34,017 bases of DNA from DATGWF01 sp035299585 (GCA_035299585.1 DATGWF010000055.1:1-34017), one strand, 5' to 3'. Counted from the first letter of the stretch, positions 16,610 to 24,174 are shown. Notes: generated by a model from the sequence alone, not told the origin. A program made the numbers and translations.

Positions 16610-18415
16610 CTATGCGGGGCTGACCGCGACGATCGATGCGAGTGGGAACGTGCGCTCGATGTCGGCTTTCCGGTCGCGGGCGCGCATTCGGCCTCCAGCG
16701 AGGCCGGTGGGTTCGAGGATGAACTCGGTCGTCCCGCCGGCCGGTAACCGGACCTCGACAACGAGCTTCGACTTCGCCTTGACCGCGAGCGTGATTTGTC
16801 GACTCAGCCATGCCTGCGGGTCCGGGTGGTCGCTCCGGGCGTGAGTGATGCGCGTCCACATGTGGGCGATCGGGTCCGCGCCCGGTGTGGCCTCGCGCGA
16901 TGAACGATAGGTCGGTTCCAGCGGGATGATGGCGCCCGAAGCGTCTTCGAGGGCGACAGGGTACTTGGCCGCCTCGAGCATGGCGAGCGTGTGACCGACG
17001 CTCGCCCGTGTGAGCAACTCGCCCTCGCCGGCCACAAATCCGAGCGCATGGGTTCCCTGGTCCACCCGCAGGACCTCGAGCAGGTGTGGGTCGAGCGCGC
17101 GCACAGCGGCCTGGATGGGCGGAACGTCGTGTACCCGGACCCGGACCCGCCCGAATTGTTCGGCCGCTTGGCCCAACACGAACTCCACCGGCTGAGGGAT
17201 ACCGGTCGAGGAGTGCGATTCGAGGAACTCTTGAATCTCCTCGATACTGCTGCCGCTTGCCAGCGCACGATTGAGACTTGCGGGAGAAAGTCGATACGTC
17301 GACGCCATGTCGGCGTGCTCGCAGTCGGCGAATCTACGGAGCATTCGGTCGATGTGCGGTGCCGGCGGGCCGGGAACCACGATGCTGTAGTCAGGTTGCA
17401 CATAGACGCGCTGTGCTTCGGGCGGAAACACCGAATCCACGACCCGTTCGAGCGATTCGGCGGTCGCGGCTGCGGCAAGTGCCCGGCCGAGTCCCGTGAG
17501 TTCCGATCCGGCGAGCACCCCGACGATTTCGGCGCCCACGGCGAACTGAATCACGGCCGGTCGAATGCTCGTCGAGGCGGGATACCGCCAAGCGAGTCGT
17601 TCGCGAATGCGGCTCAAGGCAGAATCTTCGCGCGCGCCCTCGGTGAGCGTCGCCCGGACCGCTTCGCGGATTTCCTCCGGCTGGGAGTGCCACCAGGCTC
17701 GGGCGATGCGCGTCCATCGAGCCGGGACATGTGCGTCGAGCCAGTCACGCGATTCCACCGAAGCGAGCCAAGCGTGACCGTCCGAGCAGACGAGTCCGGC
17801 GAGACCAACGATTCGCATGAGCTCGGGCACCTCGTCGAGGTCGAGGCGGCCTTGGCTCGCGAGACGCTTCATGTCCGGGAGCGCCAATCCGCCCTTGGCG
17901 AGCTCGCGCGCGGGTTCCGTGGCGAGTGCGGTGACAATCGCCGCCGCCGCAGATACGAGTCGTATCGCTGCTTCGACGGAGCGTCGATCAAGGATCGAGG
18001 TGTCGATGTTGTCGCTCGCAATTGCGCTGGGTGAGGCTGGGCGAAGCAAATCCTCAAGGGGCGGAATCTCGATGCGTTCAAGCTCGGCAGTCACTTCTGC
18101 AATCCCACGAATCTCGTCCTCGGAGCGGACGAGAAGGAACCGGCGCTCGCAGCAGTCGATTGCCCGTTCGCCGCCCGGGCCAATCAGATCGAGAAGGGTG
18201 CCGGTGGTCTGCGGACCGGTCGCGATCGCGCGCAAGACCGCAAGTTCTTCACGTTCAAGAACCCGCAGGGCGGCCGCGATGGAATCGGCACGAAGGAGCG
18301 CCTCGGCCAGGTCGAATTCGTCCGAGATGGTATTCGGATTGAACGTGCGTTCACGCAAGCCGTCGGGCGCGGTATCGCTCTCGATAGCGCGCAAGCGGGT
18401 CGCGAGGGGCATCAT
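16610..18415 (-). CDS. Helicase_C_3-type XPB-associated protein
   Basis: The 601-aa protein has its start set by an ATGA overlap with the membrane-protein gene upstream; a longer reading has no support. I see no Walker motifs. The N-terminal half has repeated helical segments (ALLRADSIAAALRVLEREELAVLRAI) and winged-helix-like parts. The C-terminal half (about 330-520) matches the helicase-associated XPB/Ssl2 conserved domain: VYVQPDYSIVVPGP, MASTYRLSPASLNRAL and a QFGRVRVRVHDV segment. Such proteins sit beside bacterial XPB and are thought to act with it, but I know of no settled biochemical function. The WYL-like C-terminal beta region (AVKAKSKLVVEVRLPAGGT) may bind nucleic acid. Confidence 0.85.
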   Translation of the reverse strand: MMPLATRLRAIESDTAPDGLRERTFNPNTISDEFDLAEALLRADSIAAALRVLEREELAVLRAIATGPQTTGTLLDLIGPGGERAIDCCERRFLLVRSEDEIRGIAEVTAELERIEIPPLEDLLRPASPSAIASDNIDTSILDRRSVEAAIRLVSAAAAIVTALATEPARELAKGGLALPDMKRLASQGRLDLDEVPELMRIVGLAGLVCSDGHAWLASVESRDWLDAHVPARWTRIARAWWHSQPEEIREAVRATLTEGAREDSALSRIRERLAWRYPASTSIRPAVIQFAVGAEIVGVLAGSELTGLGRALAAAATAESLERVVDSVFPPEAQRVYVQPDYSIVVPGPPAPHIDRMLRRFADCEHADMASTYRLSPASLNRALASGSSIEEIQEFLESHSSTGIPQPVEFVLGQAAEQFGRVRVRVHDVPPIQAAVRALDPHLLEVLRVDQGTHALGFVAGEGELLTRASVGHTLAMLEAAKYPVALEDASGAIIPLEPTYRSSREATPGADPIAHMWTRITHARSDHPDPQAWLSRQITLAVKAKSKLVVEVRLPAGGTTEFILEPTGLAGGRMRARDRKADIERTFPLASIVAVSPA

Positions 18416-18684
18416 GCGTCGGTGGTGGAGGTGGCGCGCTTCCGGCGCGCGGCGCTCGTCACGATGAGGATAATGACGAACACCATCCCGAGCGATAGCC
18501 CGAAATACGGGAACATGATGAGTGCGGTCCACGGGCCTTCACCGTGGAGTTGTGCATCGCCCTGGCCCACTGCGCTTCCGACGAGGACGGCGATGAAGCA
18601 CAGCACGGACAAGCCAATGCAAGCGACGACCGAGTATGCGAGAAGGCGTTCGAGTCGAGTGGTTCCTGACGGTTCAGCGTCCAT
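18412..18684 (-). CDS. Small two-helix membrane protein
   Basis: The 90-aa protein has two clear transmembrane helices (about 15-38 and 55-77), a short loop between them and a basic RRKRATSTTDA tail. I recognise no family. It overlaps the helicase-associated gene by 4 bp, so the two are coupled. The ATG follows a TAAGCT box by 6 nt. GGAGGG lies directly against the ATG, too close for a normal Shine-Dalgarno. Confidence 0.8.
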   Translation of the reverse strand: MDAEPSGTTRLERLLAYSVVACIGLSVLCFIAVLVGSAVGQGDAQLHGEGPWTALIMFPYFGLSLGMVFVIILIVTSAARRKRATSTTDA

Positions 18685-18696
18685 CCCTCCAGCTTA
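18685..18696 (-). promoter_or_regulatory. -10 box of the small membrane protein operon (leaderless)
   Basis: TAAGCT (18691-18696, minus strand) plus 6 nt reaches the ATG. The operon would comprise the membrane protein and the helicase-associated gene. Confidence 0.45.
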
Positions 18697-18712
18697 GTCT
18701 CGACGTTCCGGC

Positions 18713-18718
18713 TAGGCT
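18713..18718 (+). promoter_or_regulatory. Candidate cspA-type -10 box
   Basis: TAGGCT would place the start about 45 nt before the cold-shock gene ATG, leaving a normal leader with GAGGT upstream of the start. The -35 is not recognisable. Confidence 0.3.
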
Positions 18719-18770
18719 TGGGAGGGTTTCACGTGGGCCCGGTCCACGACGAGTAGCAGTGAGGTGTGTC

Positions 18771-19151
18771 ATGCCAACTGGCAAGGTCAAGTTCTTCGAC
18801 GACGAAAAAGGGTTCGGCTTCATTGCATCGGACGAGGTCGGCGAGGTCTTCCTGCACGCCTCGGCCCTGCCCGACGGCGTGACCGTGCGTCCCGGTGCCC
18901 GGGTCGAGTTCAGCATTGCCGAGGGCAAGCGGGGGACGCAGGCGCTATCGGTTCGCGTGATTGAGGCGCCTGCCGGTGTGCAACGTGCGCAGCGCAAGCC
19001 GGCCGACGACATGGCGATCATTGTCGAAGACCTGGTGAAACTGCTTGACGGCATCGGTGGCAAACTGCGTCAGGGTCGCTACCCAGAGGCGTCTCACGGA
19101 CGCAAGGTTGCCGCGGTCTTGCGCCGCGTTGCCGACGAACTCGACGCCTAA
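18771..19151 (+). CDS. Cold-shock-domain protein with C-terminal extension
   Basis: The 126-aa protein starts at an ATG with GAGGT 7 nt upstream. Residues 1-65 are a cold-shock OB fold with RNP1 KGFGFI and RNP2 VFLHAS; typical CspA has VFVHFS. About 60 extra residues follow (MAIIVEDLVKLLDGIGGKL and RKVAAVLRRVADELDA), predicted helical. It should bind single-stranded RNA or DNA. It lies 2 bp upstream of the DUF3027 gene, a common actinobacterial pairing, so the two are co-translated. Confidence 0.9.
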   Translation: MPTGKVKFFDDEKGFGFIASDEVGEVFLHASALPDGVTVRPGARVEFSIAEGKRGTQALSVRVIEAPAGVQRAQRKPADDMAIIVEDLVKLLDGIGGKLRQGRYPEASHGRKVAAVLRRVADELDA

Positions 19152-19153
19152 CG

Positions 19154-19816
19154 ATGGCCACGTCGCTCGAGCTGGCCCGCGCAGCCCTCGCCGAGATCAC
19201 CCCCGATGCAACGGTAGGTGAGTTCATTGGCGTGCGGGTCGAAGAGGAGTTCATCGAGTCCTACCTCTGGAAGAGCGCGCAATCGGCGTACCCGGATTGG
19301 CAGTGGACCGTGACCGTCGTCTCGCTTCCCGACGCGTCGCCGTCGGTGATGGAGTTGGCTCTCCTTCCAACCGAGGACTCGGTCGTGGCGCCCGATTGGG
19401 TGCCGTGGGCGGTGCGGCTTGCAGAGTATCGCGAGGCGCAGAAGCAGGCCGCGGCTGAGCGTGCTGCCGCCGGCGAGACGGAAGGCGTCGAACTCGAGTC
19501 CGATCCGTTCGTGCCGGACGGGTTCGACGGCGAGGAGGAGAGCGATGACGCCGACCTCGACATCGTCACTGCCGGAAATGAGCGCGGCTCCTCGGGAGAA
19601 GACGACGACGAAGACGACGACGACGAAGACGACGACGACGACGACGAAGACGACGACGACGTGGACGACCTCGACGAGGAAGACCTCGACGAGTTTGGTG
19701 CAGCAGACGACGACGACCTCAACGGCGTGACGTTGCCCGGCGAAGAGGACTCGGTCGACGACGATTCAGCAGACGCATACGCAGACGCAGACGCAGACGC
19801 AGACGCCGGCGTCTAG
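19154..19816 (+). CDS. DUF3027 protein with a long acidic tail
   Basis: The 220-aa protein has an N-terminal DUF3027 domain (1-100): LARAALAEITPDATVGEF, then WQWTVTVVSLPDA and APDWVPWAVRLAEY. The family is actinobacterial with unknown function. Residues 110-220 are almost purely acidic low complexity, with 20 consecutive Asp/Glu at 19601-19660 and a terminal Ala-Asp repeat (19769-19804). It follows the cold-shock gene by 2 bp. The acidic tail might counter a nucleic-acid surface or be a slippage expansion. Confidence 0.86.
   Translation: MATSLELARAALAEITPDATVGEFIGVRVEEEFIESYLWKSAQSAYPDWQWTVTVVSLPDASPSVMELALLPTEDSVVAPDWVPWAVRLAEYREAQKQAAAERAAAGETEGVELESDPFVPDGFDGEEESDDADLDIVTAGNERGSSGEDDDEDDDDEDDDDDDEDDDDVDDLDEEDLDEFGAADDDDLNGVTLPGEEDSVDDDSADAYADADADADAGV
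19601..19660 (+). repeat. GAC/GAA trinucleotide tract (Asp/Glu run)
   Basis: This is an uninterrupted run of 20 GAC or GAA codons inside the DUF3027 gene. It is prone to slippage but always in frame. Confidence 0.95.
19769..19804 (+). repeat. GCAGAC hexamer repeat (6 units, one variant)
   Basis: Six tandem hexamers, with GCATAC as the second unit, encode (Ala-Asp)n at the DUF3027 C-terminus. Confidence 0.95.
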
Positions 19817-19822
19817 TCGCGT

Positions 19823-19837
19823 TTGGCCCCCGGCCAA
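19823..19837. terminator. Short hairpin between DUF3027 and serC
   Basis: TTGGCC-CCC-GGCCAA lies in the 34-bp gap between the convergent genes. The stem is short (6 bp) and there is no T-tract, so termination is plausible only. Confidence 0.4.
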
Positions 19838-19850
19838 TCCCGTCCCGGCG

Positions 19851-20975
19851 CTAGCCGCGGTGGTCCAGGACGTACTCAATCGACGCAATGAGGCGCGAAA
19901 CATCCTCGGGGTCGACCGCGACAAACGTGGCGACGCGAAGCTGGTTGCGGCCGAGTTTTCGATACGGCTCGGTGTCGACGATGCCGTTTGCACGCAGCGC
20001 ACTCGCCAGCCAAGCCGCGTCCACGCTGTCATCGAAATCGATGGTGACGACGACGTTCGAGCGGTGCGCCGGGTCGGCCACGAACGGGGTCGCCGCGTGG
20101 TGGGATTCCGCCCAGGCGTAGAGCAGACCGGAACTCGTTGCGGTGCGATCGGCCGCCCAGCGTAAGCCGCCTGAGCGGTTCATCCAGTCGAGTTGATTCT
20201 CGAGGAGCAGCAGGGTGGAAAGCGCCGGTGTGTTGAGCGTCTGGTTGAGTCGCGAATTGTCGAGGGCGTGTTTCAGACTGAGGAATTCGGGGATGTAGCG
20301 GTCGCTTGCGGCGATGCGCTCGATCCGTTCGATTGCGGCAGGGGAGACGAGAGCGAACCAGATGCCACCGTCGGAGGCGAAGTTCTTTTGCGGTGCGAAA
20401 TAGTAGACGTCGGTCTCGCGGGCGTCGAACCACAAACCTCCGGCAGCGCTCGTTGCATCAACAACGGTCAGCGCTCCGTCGTCGCCGCGCACCCGGCGAA
20501 CCTCGGCCGACACTCCGGTCGACGTTTCGTTGTGCGGGTAGGCGTACACGTCTACGCCCGCCACCGCCTCGGATTCCGCGCGCGAGCCGGCCGTCGCGTG
20601 CCGCACGTCGGGCGCTTCAAGCCAGGGGGCGGTCGCGGCAGAAGCGAACTTGGCACCGAATTCGCCGAACACGGCATTCTGGCTGCGCTGTTCGATGAGT
20701 CCGAACGCCGCCGCATCCCAAAACGCCGTCGAGCCGCCGTTGCCGAGAATGATTTCGTAGCCGTCAGGTGCGTTGAACAGCTCGGCGAATCCTGCTCGAA
20801 CGCGCCCCACAAGGTCTTTGACCGGCGCCTGGCGGTGAGATGTTCCGAGGAGCGCAGCGCCGGGACCGGCAAGTGCGGAAACTTGTTCGGCACGCACCTT
20901 GGATGGCCCGCAGCCAAATCGACCGTCGAGAGGCAACAGGTCGCGAGGAATGATGGGCATCTCGTGCGCGCTCAT
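19851..20975 (-). CDS. serC: Phosphoserine aminotransferase SerC
   Basis: The 374-aa protein starts at ATG 20975, and a longer upstream frame is unsupported. It is a fold-type I PLP enzyme making 3-phosphoserine from 3-phosphohydroxypyruvate and glutamate. The PLP lysine is K197 in FAPQKNFASDGG. Other family features are DGRFGCGPSKVRAEQ, LLGTSHRQAPVK, ILGNGGSTAFWDAAA and VDATSAAGGLWFD. It matches the actinobacterial (mycobacterial-type) SerC. It has no Shine-Dalgarno; TAGACT lies 7 nt before the ATG inside the inverted repeat shared with the divergent dtxR-type gene. Confidence 0.95.
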   Translation of the reverse strand: MSAHEMPIIPRDLLPLDGRFGCGPSKVRAEQVSALAGPGAALLGTSHRQAPVKDLVGRVRAGFAELFNAPDGYEIILGNGGSTAFWDAAAFGLIEQRSQNAVFGEFGAKFASAATAPWLEAPDVRHATAGSRAESEAVAGVDVYAYPHNETSTGVSAEVRRVRGDDGALTVVDATSAAGGLWFDARETDVYYFAPQKNFASDGGIWFALVSPAAIERIERIAASDRYIPEFLSLKHALDNSRLNQTLNTPALSTLLLLENQLDWMNRSGGLRWAADRTATSSGLLYAWAESHHAATPFVADPAHRSNVVVTIDFDDSVDAAWLASALRANGIVDTEPYRKLGRNQLRVATFVAVDPEDVSRLIASIEYVLDHRG

Positions 20976-20979
20976 GGAT

Positions 20980-21010
20980 TCGAGTCTATCGGCGTGCTCG
21001 ATAGACTCGA
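20980..21010. promoter_or_regulatory. Divergent serC/dtxR promoter inverted repeat
   Basis: TCGAGTCTATCG (20980-20991) and CGATAGACTCGA (20999-21010) form a perfect 12-bp inverted repeat with a 7-bp spacer. Each arm holds a TAGACT -10 box: minus strand 20983-20988 for serC, plus strand 21002-21007 for the regulator. The -35 of each promoter must overlap the other arm, so the two are mutually exclusive. It may also be an operator, but it does not resemble the known DtxR/IdeR iron box. Confidence 0.6.
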
Positions 21011-21039
21011 GGCGAGCTGCTTCACGCTGGAGGACACTG

Positions 21040-21735
21040 TTGACCGATCTCATCGATACAACCGAGATGTACCTTCGGACCATCCTGGATCTCGAAGAAG
21101 AGAACATCACCCCCCTTCGGGCGCGCATCTCTGAGCGCCTTGGCCACTCCGGCCCGACCGTGTCGCAGACAGTTGCACGCATGGAACGCGATGGGCTGGT
21201 CGTGGTTTCGGGAGACCGGCACCTCGAGCTGACCAATGAAGGTCGCGCGAAGGCGATGCATGTCATGCGCAAACACCGCTTGGCAGAGCGTTTGCTCGCA
21301 GACGTGATCGGCTTGGATTGGGCTCTCGTGCACGACGAGGCGTGCCGCTGGGAGCACGTCATGAGCGAGCAGGTGGAACGCCGCCTGGTCGAGATTCTCG
21401 ATCACCCGACCGAATCCCCCTACGGCAATCCGATTCCCGGTCTCGATGAGCTCGGGGTGGCTCCGGCGCCGCGATTCATGGACGGCGTGGCCCAGGTGCT
21501 CTCCGTGCTCGGCAGCGAGTCGGTCATCGCAACGGTTCGGCGGATGGGTGAGCCCATGCAGTTCGATGCGGAGTTGCTCGCTGATCTGCACCAGGCTGGG
21601 CTCGTTCCCGGCGCGGTTGCCGAGTTCACACTTCAGGGCGACTATGTCGCGGTGCGTGTGCTCGAAACGGACGCCACAATCGACCTGCCCGTTGAGGTTG
21701 CAGCCCACTTGTTTGTCGCCGAACCGAGTTCCTGA
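21040..21735 (+). CDS. Iron-dependent DtxR/IdeR-family regulator
   Basis: The 231-aa protein starts at a TTG with GGAGG 6 nt upstream. That start gives numbering identical to DtxR: the metal ligands M10, H79, E83, H98, C102, E105 and H106 are all in place. The N-terminal winged helix has LRARISERLGHSGPTVSQTV and DRHLELTNEGR. The dimerisation domain has MRKHRLAERLL and HDEACRWEHVMSE, and a FeoA-like SH3 domain follows (about 155-231). M10 and C102 favour Fe(II) sensing over Mn(II), as in MntR. It probably represses iron-uptake genes elsewhere. I use no gene symbol because DtxR and IdeR names vary by genus. Confidence 0.93.
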   Translation: MTDLIDTTEMYLRTILDLEEENITPLRARISERLGHSGPTVSQTVARMERDGLVVVSGDRHLELTNEGRAKAMHVMRKHRLAERLLADVIGLDWALVHDEACRWEHVMSEQVERRLVEILDHPTESPYGNPIPGLDELGVAPAPRFMDGVAQVLSVLGSESVIATVRRMGEPMQFDAELLADLHQAGLVPGAVAEFTLQGDYVAVRVLETDATIDLPVEVAAHLFVAEPSS

Positions 21736-21782
21736 GCAAACGGTGGGAATTCTCGCCACGCGGCGGGGCAATATGACTTCCC

Positions 21783-21806
21783 GGTAACGAGCAGGTAACG
21801 TAACGG
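21783..21806 (+). promoter_or_regulatory. GTAACG direct repeats upstream of the NlpC/P60 gene
   Basis: GGTAACG occurs at 21783-21789 and 21794-21800, an 11-bp period of one helical turn. A third GTAACG follows at 21800-21805. Direct GTAAC-type repeats are reported for the actinobacterial regulator MtrA, which controls wall hydrolase genes, and the position fits that. The assignment is inference. Confidence 0.5.
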
Positions 21807-21827
21807 CGTTCTCTGGTACCAACCGGG

Positions 21828-21935
21828 GAGCTGGAGCCGAGACGCCCCCATACCGTCTCTCGGCTCGAGGAAACCGACGCGCGCAGGCGCCCGGGACGGC
21901 CAGCTCGAGTGCTGCGGGGGCGCGGAGAAACCAGC
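21828..21935 (+). ncRNA. Structured 5' leader of the NlpC/P60 gene
   Basis: GAGCTGG (21828-21834) pairs perfectly with CCAGCTC (21900-21906). It encloses a hairpin (21835-21844 with 21854-21865, with a 2-nt bulge) and a GC-rich segment. A second CCAGC (21931-21935) lies directly before the ATG and could take the same partner. The Shine-Dalgarno-like GGAG is at 21924-21927. It has switch-like geometry of no class that I recognise. Confidence 0.45.
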
Positions 21936-21936
21936 A

Positions 21937-22602
21937 ATGGCACTCTTTACTCGGAACAGCACCACCCCGCTCCAGTTGCGCATTCGACGCGCGAGCGTGA
22001 TTTCAATCGCGTTCGGCCTCTTTGTCACCTTGGCACTCCCCGCCTATGCGGTCGATGAGTCGCGTTTCTCGAGCCGTGATCTCGCCGGCTCCCAGGCCGT
22101 TTCGGTCGAGGCGAAAGCCACGGTTATCGGCGTTTCCGCCGAAAGCTACGCCTCGGCAACCGCAGGGCAAGCGCGACGCGAGGCCGCCGCGGCGATGGCT
22201 GCATACACGTCCGCGTGGACCGGCCCGACGGTCGAGGATCTGCTGGCGAACCCGCCGGCGTCCAGCTTCGACGGCGCCTCGATCTATCAGACCGCACTCT
22301 CCTTCGAGGGTGTCCCCTATGTCTATGGCGGCGACACTCCGGCAGGCTTCGACTGCTCGGGCTATGTCATGTACGTCTTCGCGATGCACGGAATTGCTCT
22401 GCCGCACTCTTCTGCGGGCCAGGGTGCAATGGGCACGCCCATCAGCGAAGCTGACGCGCGTCCCGGTGATCTCGTCATCATGAATGGTCACGACGGCTTC
22501 TGGGCCGGCCCGGGGCTCATCCTGCACTCGCCGTATCCCGGTTCGACCGTCCGGGTGCAGTCGATTTGGACCGACTACACGATTGTTCGGCTGGGCATTT
22601 AG
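21937..22602 (+). CDS. Secreted NlpC/P60 peptidase
   Basis: The 221-aa protein has a signal peptide with basic residues 13-18, a hydrophobic core at 19-34 and probable cleavage after LPAYA (A38). A 70-residue variable region precedes the NlpC/P60 domain (about 105-221). The catalytic cysteine is C140 in GFDCSGYVMY. RPGDLVIMNGHDGFWAG holds the likely histidine, although the usual HVGIY is changed to HDGFW. It should cut peptidoglycan stem peptides outside the cell. A 201-bp leader region lies upstream. Confidence 0.9.
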   Translation: MALFTRNSTTPLQLRIRRASVISIAFGLFVTLALPAYAVDESRFSSRDLAGSQAVSVEAKATVIGVSAESYASATAGQARREAAAAMAAYTSAWTGPTVEDLLANPPASSFDGASIYQTALSFEGVPYVYGGDTPAGFDCSGYVMYVFAMHGIALPHSSAGQGAMGTPISEADARPGDLVIMNGHDGFWAGPGLILHSPYPGSTVRVQSIWTDYTIVRLGI

Positions 22603-22734
22603 TTTCTCACCGCGGGTGTTTGGCCCTCGGGACACGAACGGCAATCCACGGGAAATCGGTGCTGGAGGCGTACGCTGGCCTCACGATTCCGGTTCGCCTG
22701 GCATCCAGTCAGGTGCTCTCGCCCTGGGGGCTGC

Positions 22735-23247
22735 ATGAATTCGACAACCGCACACCATAATCGCACCCTCGTGCTCAACGCCGGGTACGAGCCGCTTGCG
22801 GTGATTTCCTTCCGACGGGCGCTCAGCCTCGTCATGATGGGCAAGGCGGCCACCATTCGGGCTCACGAGGATCTCGTGACGTCGAGCCGAGGCGCGTGGG
22901 AGCGGCCCGCGGTCATCGTCTTGTCGCGGTATGTTCGAGCGCCGTACTCGCGCTCCATTCCCGTGACGCGACGAGGCGTGCTTCGTCGCGACGAGCACCG
23001 ATGCGCCTATTGCGGCGCTCATGCCAGCACGATCGATCACGTGATGCCGCGAAGTCGAGGCGGCAAAGACACGTGGGAGAATCTCGTCGCCTGCTGCCAG
23101 CGATGCAACAACACCAAGAGCGACCGAACGCCAGCCGAAATGGGCTGGCGTTTGCTGTTTGCGCCGCGAATGCCACAGGGGCGGCAATGGTTCGTTCGAG
23201 GCGTTGAGCGCCCGCAACCGGAGTGGAGCGAGTACCTCGTCGCATAG
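22735..23247 (+). CDS. HNH endonuclease family protein
   Basis: The 170-aa protein begins with a conserved N-terminal segment (RTLVLNAGYEPLAVISFRRAL) and carries an HNH domain at about 85-135. Zinc pairs C90-C93 and C121-C124 flank D101-H102, then PRSRGGKDTWENL with N116, and CNNTKSDRTP. This stand-alone form is widespread in actinobacteria and its biological role is unknown. I see no transposon or phage context. It lies between two secreted wall hydrolase genes. A TACGCT box at 22671-22676 could be its promoter, and GGGGG lies 4 nt before the ATG. Confidence 0.9.
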   Translation: MNSTTAHHNRTLVLNAGYEPLAVISFRRALSLVMMGKAATIRAHEDLVTSSRGAWERPAVIVLSRYVRAPYSRSIPVTRRGVLRRDEHRCAYCGAHASTIDHVMPRSRGGKDTWENLVACCQRCNNTKSDRTPAEMGWRLLFAPRMPQGRQWFVRGVERPQPEWSEYLVA

Positions 23248-23296
23248 TTTCTCACGCTGCGCGGCCACGCGGACTGGGGATTCCTGGAGGACGAAG

Positions 23297-23326
23297 TAGA
23301 CACGTCCGACCGAATCTTTCTAGACT
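23297..23326 (+). promoter_or_regulatory. CHAP gene promoter (leaderless)
   Basis: TAGACA (23297-23302), 18 nt, then TAGACT (23321-23326), then 8 nt to the ATG. It is one of the better two-box promoters in the window. Confidence 0.6.
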
Positions 23327-23334
23327 CAGCGACG

Positions 23335-24174
23335 ATGTCAATTGAGTGGGAGCATTCCTCTCGCGACGCTCGAGAGCACGCCATGCCGGTGCTCACGCGT
23401 CGCGAGGCGCTCGCGCGTGAGCGCTCCCGGGCCGGGGCGGCTCGTCCCGCCCGCGCCGCAGCGGTGCCGCATCGAGGCATGCTCAGGTTCGCGCGTCGCG
23501 TGCGGGGGTTTGCCGGCCTCGCGATCGTTGCCGGAGTTTTCGCTACGACCGTTTTGCCTGCCTATGCCGGTTCAAGCGACGCGCTCGCCGGCGGCAAGTC
23601 AGATTCGTTCCTGTCGTTGCGAACCGGAGCCCAGAACCTCGAAGTCTCTTCGGGAGCCGCCGGTCAGTCGGCTTCGACCGAGTTGTACACCTCCCAATCA
23701 GCAGCCCAGTTTGCGGCCTCACGGATTCAGTCCATTCGCCTTGCAGGCACCTGGGTGCCGATGTATCAGAGCGCCGGCGACGATTACCCGTGGTGGAACA
23801 AGCGCACTGAGCACTCGGGCGGCGGGCTATCGCCGCTCGGGTACTACTACCGCGAGTGCGTCGACTTCGTCGCGTGGCGCCTCAATCGTGATGCGGGCGT
23901 GACCGGTGGACCGTGGCGCTGGGTGTGGGACAACCTCGCCTCGGGAAGTGCGTACGTCTGGCTTTCGGAGTGGCGGTCGCACGGTTGGCCCACGTCTGAC
24001 GTTGCCGTTCCGGGCTCGGTCGCCTGGTTCCCCTACAACCATGTTGCGTACGTGAAATCGGTGAACGCTGACGGAACAGTGACCGTCGAGGAGTACAACT
24101 GGGCGAGCGACCATTTGTACCACCAGCGCACCATCAGTCAGTCGGAAGCCATTTATCTGTATCCGCCGAGCTAG
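23335..24174 (+). CDS. Secreted CHAP-domain protein
   Basis: The 279-aa protein has a 55-residue Arg/Ala-rich N-terminal region, a hydrophobic segment (about 59-76) and probable cleavage after LPAYA (A78). An ATG at residue 17 is an alternative start, but the leaderless promoter points to residue 1. The CHAP domain (about 140-279) has catalytic C175 (YYYRECVDFVAWRLN) and H236 (YNHVAYVKSV), with VTVEEYNW after it. CHAP enzymes are peptidoglycan amidases or endopeptidases. The LPAYA signal end is shared with the NlpC/P60 protein two genes upstream. Confidence 0.9.
   Translation: MSIEWEHSSRDAREHAMPVLTRREALARERSRAGAARPARAAAVPHRGMLRFARRVRGFAGLAIVAGVFATTVLPAYAGSSDALAGGKSDSFLSLRTGAQNLEVSSGAAGQSASTELYTSQSAAQFAASRIQSIRLAGTWVPMYQSAGDDYPWWNKRTEHSGGGLSPLGYYYRECVDFVAWRLNRDAGVTGGPWRWVWDNLASGSAYVWLSEWRSHGWPTSDVAVPGSVAWFPYNHVAYVKSVNADGTVTVEEYNWASDHLYHQRTISQSEAIYLYPPS

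Noticed and set aside
19601..19804. CRISPR-like repeats
   Set aside because: These are in-frame codon and hexamer tracts without spacers.
21736..21936. c-di-AMP (ydaO/yuaA) riboswitch in the NlpC leader
   Set aside because: Expected by context, but I could not find its conserved 3' segment (GACAGCTnAC...AGGCG type). A covariance search is needed.
22735..23247. HNH gene as part of a mobile intron or phage
   Set aside because: There are no flanking repeats, phage genes or interrupted genes. The N-terminal segment fits the chromosomal stand-alone family.
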